Source: Streptomyces sp. SA15 (GTDB taxonomy: Bacteria; Actinomycetota; Actinomycetes; Streptomycetales; Streptomycetaceae). Taken from it: DNA of 64,000 nucleotides. The notes under the pieces are model-generated. The model was given only the letters and a program-made list of their open reading frames with translations. It made no database searches and was not told the DNA's origin. The stretch lies in contig NZ_NTGE01000210.1 of NCBI RefSeq assembly GCF_002291145.1, positions 1 to 64,000 of the forward strand. Reading direction: 5' to 3'. Each line of letters opens with the position of its first letter. Position 1 is the first letter of the stretch. This document shows, piece by piece, positions 7,837-14,328 of the stretch. The translations under genes were made by a program, and so were the position numbers.

Positions 7837-9165
7837 TCAGCGTGCCGCCGCCCGCTCGATCAGCCCGGCGGCGGTGCGCAGGCCGTCGCGGGCCCGGATG
7901 GTTCGGGCGGCGTCGGCCAGGACGGCTCGTGCTCGGGTGTCGGCGAGCAGTTGGGACACGGCGGCGTGCAGCTGTGCGTCGGTGCAGCGGTAGGGGTCGA
8001 GCCGGATGCCGAAGCCCAGTTCGGCGACGCGCTGGGCGTTGTCGTACTGGTCCCAGAACAGCGGGAGGAGCACCGTCGGCTTGCCGAAGTGGAAGCACTC
8101 GGTGACGGTGTTGTTGCCGCCGTGGGTGATGACGAGGTCGACCTGCGGCAGAATCCGCGTCTGCGGGAGGAACTCCGCGCCCCACATGTTCGGCGGCAGC
8201 TCGATCTCGTCGTGCAGCGGCCCTTCGGAGACGATGTAGCGGTGCGGGGTGCGGGCCAGCGAGGCGATGATCCGGCGCATGAGGTCCACGTCGGCGGAGC
8301 CGAGCGAGCCGAGGCTGAAATAGATCAGCGCGCTCCCCTCCGCTCCGGCGGAAGGCCCTGCGGAAGGCCCTGCGGAAGGCGCGGCAGAAGGCCCGGCGAG
8401 TGCCGTCGGCAGCGTGAACTCCTCGTCGGTCTCCCGTACCGATGAGTCCAGCCGGTGCCAGGTGGGGCCCAGCGGCCGGGCGTCGGTGTAGTCGGCGGTC
8501 TCGGGGTAGACGTAGAGGTTCAGGTCGCCCTCGTGGATGAACTCCAGGTCGGGCAGCGGCCGTGCGCCCTGTTCGGCCACCCAGCCGTTGAACTCGGTCC
8601 ACAGCTCCCGATGGGTACGGTCGTACTCGGCGCGGAACTCCGCCCAGCCGGTGCGGTCACCGGACGGGTAACCGGAGAAGGGCGGAGGGACATGGTCGCC
8701 CTTCACCTCCAGCGGGTTGCACGAGACGATCCGCACGAACGGTACGCCCGCCGTGGTGAGAGCGGGGAAGCAGACGACGTTGTCCTCGACGATCACATCC
8801 GGCCGGACCCGCTCGATGATCGCCCTGAGCTGCGGCTCGCAGTACCGGGCGCCGGAGACCAGCTCCTGCCAGACGGGCTTCACCCAGGTTTCCAGCTGCT
8901 CGATCGTCGGCTTTCTGAACTCGGGGGCGGTGTCGCGGATGAAGTCCTTCCAGAACTGTCCCGCCTCCTGCGGCTGTTCGGGCGGCGGCGCCAGATCGAT
9001 CAGCTCCTCCTCGAAGCCGAACGCGGTGAGCCGACCCTTCCAGGACGCCTCCGCGGCGAACACCACCCGGTGCCCCCGGCGGCGCAGTACGTCGCCGATG
9101 CCGACGCAGTTGTTCGTCGGACCGTACGCGCTCTCCGGCGCGAAGAGGATCGTCAGCGGTCTCAC
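7837..9165 (-). CDS. MGT-type UDP-glycosyltransferase
   Basis: 442 residues, GT-B fold. The N-domain starts RPLTILFAPESAYGPTNNCV. The C-domain carries the nucleotide-sugar signature ITHGGNNTVTECFHFGKP followed by LLPLFWDQYDNAQRV, as in macrolide and glycolipid glycosyltransferases. It likely moves a sugar from a UDP or dTDP donor onto a small hydrophobic acceptor in the cytoplasm; the acceptor is unknown. GTG at 9165 is chosen because GGGGGAGAGAG lies just upstream. A Pro-Ser-Ala-Gly repeat (about residues 262-278) sits in the interdomain linker and comes from a DNA repeat around 8350-8395. No other sugar or polyketide genes lie nearby, so a housekeeping or detoxification role is as likely as a biosynthetic one. 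Confidence 0.85.
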   Translation of the reverse strand: MRPLTILFAPESAYGPTNNCVGIGDVLRRRGHRVVFAAEASWKGRLTAFGFEEELIDLAPPPEQPQEAGQFWKDFIRDTAPEFRKPTIEQLETWVKPVWQELVSGARYCEPQLRAIIERVRPDVIVEDNVVCFPALTTAGVPFVRIVSCNPLEVKGDHVPPPFSGYPSGDRTGWAEFRAEYDRTHRELWTEFNGWVAEQGARPLPDLEFIHEGDLNLYVYPETADYTDARPLGPTWHRLDSSVRETDEEFTLPTALAGPSAAPSAGPSAGPSAGAEGSALIYFSLGSLGSADVDLMRRIIASLARTPHRYIVSEGPLHDEIELPPNMWGAEFLPQTRILPQVDLVITHGGNNTVTECFHFGKPTVLLPLFWDQYDNAQRVAELGFGIRLDPYRCTDAQLHAAVSQLLADTRARAVLADAARTIRARDGLRTAAGLIERAAAR

Positions 9166-9416
9166 GAAGCTCTCTCCCCCTGGTGCTCGACCGTTCGCGA
9201 CACCGTCACGGCGCCGCCGTGGCAGGCCCATTCCGCTGACCGCCGCGCACGACCTTCCAGCGGTCCAGGCGCTCGGTCAAGACGTATGTCGGCCGATGAG
9301 GCGCCACCGTGGCCGGCGCGGCGTTCACGAGGGAACACAGAGTCAGCCCGAGCGAGCGCGGGGCGATAATCTGACCGCTCATCATTGGGGGGGCTTGTGA
9401 GGACTGTGGGGGACTT

Positions 9417-10121
9417 GTGCGAACGATATCGACCGCTGTGACGGCTGCCCTGACCTGCTTAGTGGTGGGCGCCACGGTGGCCGGCTGCACGAACGGCACC
9501 ACCGCGGAGGAACCCTCCGCCAAGCAGATGCTCGACGACGCGAACGACACGATGAACGACCTCAAGTCGGTGACCATCGACATGGTCAACTCCGTGCCCG
9601 ACCGCGGCAGCTTCTCCAGCCGTGTGACGACCGACCTCAAGGCCAACTGCGTGTCCAAGACGACTTGGGCCAAGGGCACCAGCCTCGAACAGATCCGAAT
9701 CGGCGAGACGGACTACGTCCGCCCGAACCGCGCCTACATCGAGCGGTGGTCGGGCAAGGCCATGTCCGGCACAGGAGACCAGAAACGCTGGATCAAGACG
9801 CCCACCAGCAATGCGCAACCGGGAGACGGACTGTCCGACTGCACCCGCCCGTTCGCCTCCTTCGGCAAAGCGAGGAAGGGCGCACCGACCAAGGTCGACG
9901 GCACCCCGGCGATTCCGTTGATGGTGACGGACAAGGCGGACAAAGACGGCGGCACCTACACCTTCTACGTCGCCACCAAGGGCAAGCCGTACATCCTCAA
10001 GGTCGTCTTCAAGGGCCCCGAATACGTCAGCACCACCACGTTCAGCGCCTTCGACAAGCCCATGGACGTGCGGCCCCCGGCCAAGACCGACGTGCTGGAC
10101 GCGAGCGCCATCGGCCGCTGA
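9417..10121 (+). CDS. Secreted lipoprotein, LppX/LprG-like
   Basis: 234 residues. A lipoprotein signal peptide ends in the lipobox VAGC, so the mature protein should be anchored to the outer face of the membrane. The mature part begins with a disordered Thr/Glu segment. A beta-rich domain follows, with DLKSVTIDMVNSV, ADYV-like GETDYVRPNRAYI and TTFSAFDKPMDVRPP, typical of the actinobacterial LppX/LprG fold that can hold lipids. The ligand is unknown. The last strand motif (FDKP, PP) is well preserved. The gene is divergent from the glycosyltransferase gene and followed at once by a tandem array. Confidence 0.7.
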   Translation: MRTISTAVTAALTCLVVGATVAGCTNGTTAEEPSAKQMLDDANDTMNDLKSVTIDMVNSVPDRGSFSSRVTTDLKANCVSKTTWAKGTSLEQIRIGETDYVRPNRAYIERWSGKAMSGTGDQKRWIKTPTSNAQPGDGLSDCTRPFASFGKARKGAPTKVDGTPAIPLMVTDKADKDGGTYTFYVATKGKPYILKVVFKGPEYVSTTTFSAFDKPMDVRPPAKTDVLDASAIGR

Positions 10122-10234
10122 GGCCGGACTCGGGTCAAGGGCCCGGACTCGGGTCAAGGGCCCGGACTAGGGGCAAGGACCCGGACTCGGGTCAAGGGCC
10201 CGGACTCGGGTCAGGGAGCAGGACTCGGGTCAGT
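10121..10234. repeat. 19-bp tandem array, six copies
   Basis: Six adjoining 19-base units close to GGCCCGGACTCGGGTCAAG fill the whole gap between the lipoprotein stop and the end of the converging SDR gene. Units differ by one to three bases; the last unit is one base short. No palindrome typical of an intrinsic terminator is evident in single units. Confidence 0.9.
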
Positions 10235-10982
10235 CGGCCGGATTCAGGACGGTGGGCGCCGGCCCGGCGAGGATGCCGCCGTCCAGGACGAACTCGCTCC
10301 CCGTCGAAAAGGTCGCGTCGGCGACGACGAAGAGCACCATCCGGGCCACCTCTTCGGGCTCACCGAACCGGGGAACGGGCTGCCCGGAGACGTACGACTC
10401 GTCGAATCCGGCAGTCATCCGCGTGCGAATGGCACCGGGGTGGACGGAGCAGACGCGCACCCGATCGGGAGCCAGCTCCAGCGCGGCGGTCTTCGTCAGC
10501 CCGCGCAACCCCCACTTACCGGCCACGTACGCTCCGACGCCGGCATAGGCGGTCAGCCCCGCAAGGGAGGACATGTTCACGATCACCCCGCCACCGGCCC
10601 GGCGCAGCGAGGGCGCCACGGCCCGCATGCCCAGCCACGCGCCCAGCAGGTTGACCTCGATGACCCGCCGGAACGACTCGAGACTCTGTTCCTCCATCGA
10701 CCCCCACTCCATGATCCCCGCGTTGTTCACCAACACCGAGACCGCCCCCAGCTCCCGCTCCGTCTCCCCCACCGCCCGCCGCCAGCCGTCCTCACTACTG
10801 ACGTCCAGCCGCAGATACCGGCACCGCCCACCGAGCTCAGCCGCCACCTCCGCCCCCTCGGCGTCCCGAATATCGGCGACCACCACGGCGGCACCTTCGC
10901 CCGCGAGGAGACGCGCCACCGCGGCGCCGATCCCACCGGCCCCGCCGGTGACGATCGCCACCTGCTCGCTGAGACGTCCCAT
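10230..10982 (-). CDS. Short-chain dehydrogenase/reductase, hydroxysteroid-dehydrogenase-like
   Basis: 250 residues, classical SDR length. Visible motifs are VTGGAGGIG (cofactor loop), DVSSEDGW, LVNNAGI, the catalytic Ser in NMSSLAG and the catalytic Tyr/Lys in YVAGKWG, then HPGAIRT. The Asp after the second strand (VVADIRD) suggests NAD(H) preference. Overall spacing resembles 3-alpha(20-beta)-hydroxysteroid dehydrogenases, but the substrate cannot be read from sequence. ATG at 10982 has AGGAGGG upstream. It stands alone, divergent from the DUF899 gene. Confidence 0.88.
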   Translation of the reverse strand: MGRLSEQVAIVTGGAGGIGAAVARLLAGEGAAVVVADIRDAEGAEVAAELGGRCRYLRLDVSSEDGWRRAVGETERELGAVSVLVNNAGIMEWGSMEEQSLESFRRVIEVNLLGAWLGMRAVAPSLRRAGGGVIVNMSSLAGLTAYAGVGAYVAGKWGLRGLTKTAALELAPDRVRVCSVHPGAIRTRMTAGFDESYVSGQPVPRFGEPEEVARMVLFVVADATFSTGSEFVLDGGILAGPAPTVLNPAD

Positions 10983-11133
10983 CGTGCCCTCCTGAGCCCG
11001 GAGCATTGAGCCCGGCTGCGTTGCGGTGCCCTGCCGCAAGCATCGGGTGCGGCGGCGCCGGGCGCAGTTCTGGGTGACCCGGCGCCGTTGGCACCGCCAT
11101 GGCTGCACAGACGATCGCCAGGTCCATCGGGGT

Positions 11134-11153
11134 CGGATCCGCCGGCGGATCCG
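11134..11153. promoter_or_regulatory. 20-bp perfect palindrome between divergent genes
   Basis: CGGATCCGCCGGCGGATCCG is its own reverse complement. It lies in the gap between the SDR gene (leftward) and the DUF899 gene (rightward), about 100 bases from the latter. It is a candidate operator; a regulator cannot be named. Confidence 0.4.
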
Positions 11154-11251
11154 CGCCGTGTCGTTTCGCTACCTGGCGAGCCCTGTGCGCAGGCATACGC
11201 TGGTGGGCCAGAGCAGAGTGACCACCAGACAGCAGCTAGGCCGAGGTAGCG

Positions 11252-11932
11252 ATGCGTCAAACCAATCTCACTGGGGAGTCAGCCGCATACGTCAGCGCCC
11301 GCGAGGAGCTGCGGCAAGCCGAGATCGAGCTGATGCGCCATCGTGAACGCGTCGCCGAGCTGCGTCGCCGGTTGCCGCTGGGCCCTGTCGTCGATGACTA
11401 CGTGTTCGAGGAGGGCCCTGCTGATCTCCAGGCGGGCGACGCGCCGACGCAGACCGTGCGCCTGGGTGAACTGTTCACTCGACCCGGGCGTGACCTGGTC
11501 GTCTACCACTTCATGTATGGCAAGAACCAGACCGAGCCGTGCCCCATGTGCACGATGTGGATCGATGGGTTCAACGGAGTGGCCCACCACATCGCGCAGA
11601 ACGTCGACCTCGCGATCGTCGCCGCGGCCGACCTGCCCGCGCTCCGTGCGCACGCCCGAAACCGGAAGTGGACGAATCTGCGTCTGCTCAGCGCCGGGTC
11701 CAGTACCTTCAAGTACGACCTGGGCAGCGAGGACGCCGAGGGCAACCAGGACTCGACGGTGTCGGTGTTCACCCGCGACGACGACGGGTCGGTACGCCAC
11801 TTCTACTCGGTGCACCCCCGGATGTCCGACGACATCGACCAGCGAGGCATCGACCTGCTCAGCCCCGTATGGCACATCCTCGACCTCACTCGCCAAGGCC
11901 GAGACGACTGGTCCGCGGCACTCAGCTACTAG
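11252..11932 (+). CDS. DUF899 (thioredoxin-like) protein
   Basis: 226 residues. The N-terminal part is a charged helix (REELRQAEIELMRHRERVAE). It is followed by LPLGPVVDDYVFEEG and DLVVYHFMYG, then a Cys pair in EPCPMCTMWIDGFNG. This is the DUF899 family, a thioredoxin-fold group often listed as predicted dithiol-disulfide oxidoreductases. The CPMC pair is the probable redox site; activity is not established here. GAGG precedes the ATG. The protein appears complete and cytoplasmic. Confidence 0.88.
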   Translation: MRQTNLTGESAAYVSAREELRQAEIELMRHRERVAELRRRLPLGPVVDDYVFEEGPADLQAGDAPTQTVRLGELFTRPGRDLVVYHFMYGKNQTEPCPMCTMWIDGFNGVAHHIAQNVDLAIVAAADLPALRAHARNRKWTNLRLLSAGSSTFKYDLGSEDAEGNQDSTVSVFTRDDDGSVRHFYSVHPRMSDDIDQRGIDLLSPVWHILDLTRQGRDDWSAALSY

Positions 11933-12104
11933 CGGCGGCGAGCCGACTGGGAAGTAGCAATCGCCCAACCTCCGTCGATCCGCAATTTCGCGGCACTGCC
12001 ACGCGCGTCTGGATCTTGTGGGCGAGTTCCCCGGCATCAGCGACCACCGCCCATCGCACGGGCACGCTCATGGCAGGTCCTCCCCTCCACGAGGGGGTTC
12101 TTGA

Positions 12105-12134
12105 TTGCAACCGCCGCCACACGCTCCGTATCCT
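12105..12134 (+). promoter_or_regulatory. Candidate promoter of the T-box leader
   Basis: TTGCAA at 12105-12110 and TATCCT at 12129-12134 are separated by 18 bases and would start transcription near 12141, exactly where the T-box Stem I begins. The match is moderate but the placement is good. Between the DUF899 stop and this point (about 170 bases) I see no gene. Confidence 0.5.
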
Positions 12135-12140
12135 GCTGGG

Positions 12141-12412
12141 CAACGCGTCGACGGAGACGAGTAGCCACGGATCACGCGAGCCGAGAGAGCCGCCGGAAGC
12201 TGTGAAGGCGGTCTCGCACCCCGAGGTGAAGACCCTCCCGAGCGCGGGGAGGAACGACCCCGCCTGGTGGTCCAATGCCCCGCCGGCCGGCCCCCGTCAC
12301 CGGGCCCGAATGAGGCCGCCATCAGGTGGCGGCGAAAGTGCGGTGGCACCGCGAGTTGCCCTTCTCGCCCGCACTCCCAAGGGATCATGACGATGTCCTT
12401 CGGAGGACCGAA
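12141..12412 (+). promoter_or_regulatory. T-box riboswitch leader with Asp (GAC) specifier
   Basis: The leader shows the ordered T-box landmarks. An S-turn-like GACGAGTAG lies near 12157. GAGAGAGCCGCC leads to GCTGTGAA in the Stem I apical region, and TGAA is followed directly by GAC at 12231-12233. The T-box core GCGGTGGCACCGCG at about 12339-12352 sits in a hairpin closed by CTCGCCCGCACT. T-box RNAs compare uncharged with charged tRNA; GAC would select tRNA-Asp, matching the synthetase gene downstream. No T-run follows. Instead GTCCTTCGGAGGAC (12395-12408) folds the ribosome site GGAGG into a short stem, so control is probably at translation, as in other actinobacterial T-boxes. Confidence 0.8.
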
Positions 12413-13723
12413 ATGATCCACAGCCGCGTACACGTCTCCGACCTGCGAGAACACGTAGGCCGTACTGTCTCCGTCTGCGGGTGGGTGAACACCCTCCGCC
12501 TGCAGCGCAAGATGCAGTTCGTCGTCGTGCGGGACAGCACCGGCATGGTGCAGGTGACCCACAAGCGCGATGAAGGGCCGCTGGAGGCCCAGCTCGAAGC
12601 CCTCACATCCGAGTCCGCCGTCCGCATCACCGGCCGCGTCGTCGACGCGGCCCAGGTCAAGCTGGGCGGCCTGGAGATCGTTCCCGAGGCGGTCGAGGTC
12701 CTGAACCCGGCCGCCACACCGCTGCCGATCGACGACCACACCGGCCTGGAGCAGAGGCTGGACTGGCGCTTCCTGGACGTGCGCCGCCGCCCCGCCACCC
12801 AGCTGATGTTCGCCGTGCAGACCACCCTGGAACAGGGCATGCGCGAGTACGCCTACACGCAGGGCGCCACCGAGATGCACACCCCCAAGCTCATGGGCAC
12901 CGCCTCGGAGTCCGGCGCGGAGGTCTTCAAGCTGGGCTACTTCGGCCGCAGCGCCTACCTGGCGCAGTCGCCGCAGTTCTTCAAGCAGATGGCGATCGCG
13001 GCCGGCGTCGACAAGGTCTTCGAGATCGGGCCGGTCTTCCGCGCCGAGCCGTCGTTCACCTCCCGGCACGCCACCGAGTTCACCGGCGTCGACGTGGAGC
13101 TGGCCTGGATCGACGGGGTCGAGGACGTGATGGCGTTCGAGGAGCAGATGCTCGCCCACGCGATCGCCAAGGTCGCCGACGCCCACGGCGAGACGATCGC
13201 CGAGCACTACGGCGTCGAGGTCGCCGTGCCCACGACACCCTTTCCCCGCATCACCATGACCGAGGCACACGAGATCCTGCGCAAGGGCGGCTGGGACCCC
13301 GCAGGGGTCAAGGAAGACCTGGACCCGGAGGGCGAGCGCGGCATCTCGACCCACATCAAGGAGGCCACAGGGCATGAGTTCGTGTTCATCACGCACTACC
13401 CGGTCGGTATCCGGCCCTTCTACCACATGCGTCCTGCCGACGACCCGAGCGTGACCTTGAGCTTCGACCTGCTGTGGAAGGGCCTTGAGGTCACCACCGG
13501 CGCGCAGCGCGAGCACCGGTACGACGTGCTGCTGAAGCAGTCCGCTGAGAAGGGCATGAGCGCGGAGCCGATGCAGGACTACCTGAACGCATTCCGGTAC
13601 GGGTGCCCTCCGCACGGGGGCCTTGGCATGGGCCTCGGGCGGGTGCTGATGGTGATGCTCGGCCTGGACTCGATTCGGGAGGCGACCTTTCTGTTCCGGG
13701 GGCCGAACCGGCTTTCTCCGTAA
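12413..13723 (+). CDS. aspS: Aspartyl-tRNA synthetase, archaeal/eukaryotic type
   Basis: 436 residues, the length of archaeal-type AspRS and much shorter than the bacterial type (about 590). An OB-fold anticodon domain (RVHVSDLREHVGRTVSVCGW, VVVRDSTGMVQVTH) is followed by the class II core. The core has TASESGAEVFKLGYF and YLAQSPQFFKQM, motif 2 FRAEPSFTSRHATEFT, and QREHRYD. Motif 3 GLGMGLGR ends in FLFRGPNRLSP. It charges tRNA with aspartate; whether tRNA-Asn is also accepted is unknown. Motif 3 departs from the usual GxGLER and FPRDP pattern. GGAGG within a leader hairpin precedes the ATG. Streptomyces is expected to carry a bacterial-type AspRS elsewhere, so this is probably a second, regulated copy. 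Confidence 0.88.
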   Translation: MIHSRVHVSDLREHVGRTVSVCGWVNTLRLQRKMQFVVVRDSTGMVQVTHKRDEGPLEAQLEALTSESAVRITGRVVDAAQVKLGGLEIVPEAVEVLNPAATPLPIDDHTGLEQRLDWRFLDVRRRPATQLMFAVQTTLEQGMREYAYTQGATEMHTPKLMGTASESGAEVFKLGYFGRSAYLAQSPQFFKQMAIAAGVDKVFEIGPVFRAEPSFTSRHATEFTGVDVELAWIDGVEDVMAFEEQMLAHAIAKVADAHGETIAEHYGVEVAVPTTPFPRITMTEAHEILRKGGWDPAGVKEDLDPEGERGISTHIKEATGHEFVFITHYPVGIRPFYHMRPADDPSVTLSFDLLWKGLEVTTGAQREHRYDVLLKQSAEKGMSAEPMQDYLNAFRYGCPPHGGLGMGLGRVLMVMLGLDSIREATFLFRGPNRLSP

Positions 13724-13726
13724 CCC

Positions 13727-13749
13727 GGTCGTGGCTGCGTCCCACGACC
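13727..13749 (+). terminator. Hairpin terminator after the AspRS gene
   Basis: GGTCGTGG and CCACGACC form an 8-bp perfect stem with a 7-base loop, starting 3 bases after the stop codon. There is no T-run. Position supports a transcription terminator. Confidence 0.55.
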
Positions 13750-14328
13750 CGGGCAAGGGCGGCCTGGTGTCGTGGCACGCAGCCTCAGTAGCGGACATTG
13801 CGCAGGTCATGCCCATGCTTCGGCGGGGTTCTTGTCCCAGTAGGCCCGCAGTGCCAACTCCCCGCTCGGAGAAGCGTCCCTGGTGGCACGACCCACTGTG
13901 GGAGAGGATGAAGCTCATGGCGAGCGCCGACTCGGTGGCGACCCAGCGGGGTGTCACACCATCTGACATCAACGACGACGCATCAGGCGGCCGTGAGCGA
14001 CCAAGAGCGTTGCACCAGCAAGTGTGCCAAGTCCCCTGGCAGGCCGCCCGAGCGAACTCCCAAAACGGGTGTTGGCGGGACCGTGCTCGCACGACCGTGT
14101 GCGGTCAGCTAGGCACGAGCGGAGGACAGACCGCGGCCAGGGAGCTGCTGGCCCAAGCGCCCCAGCAAGCATGGGAGTTGCCGATCACCGCATAGGTCTT
14201 CAAATGGCATCGGCCCTAAGATCAGCAGTATCAACGGGCGACTTGTGCCAGGCGCGGACGGCAGGGCATGCTCAGTGTCCACCATCTCCCTGCTCCCTAC
14301 ACCGAATCCCCTGCTCTGCACTGAGGCG
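13750..14328. other. About 580 bp without a recognisable gene
   Basis: Several open frames cross this stretch on both strands but none has a ribosome site, family motif or consistent codon bias. One leftward frame ends in the protein-like string LRAYWDKNPAEAWA near 13815, which may be the tail of a decayed gene. The region marks the left boundary of the restriction-modification operon. I see no tRNA gene or clear attachment repeats here. Confidence 0.5.

Noticed and set aside
9206..9381. Possible 58-codon leftward gene before the glycosyltransferase gene
   Set aside because: Third-position G+C bias is good, but the ATG is preceded by a run of C with no ribosome site, and no family is recognised.
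12339..12380. Intrinsic terminator in the T-box leader
   Set aside because: The hairpin near the T-box core has no following T-run, so translational control is the better reading.
12068..14092. A very long open frame on the minus strand across the AspRS gene
   Set aside because: It is the antisense shadow of a well-supported synthetase gene; its residues are typical of the complementary reading of G+C-rich codons and carry no family motif.
13750..14328. Attachment site or integrase at the left edge of the restriction operon
   Set aside because: No tRNA gene, integrase or direct repeat pair bordering 14.3-21.0 kb could be found by eye.
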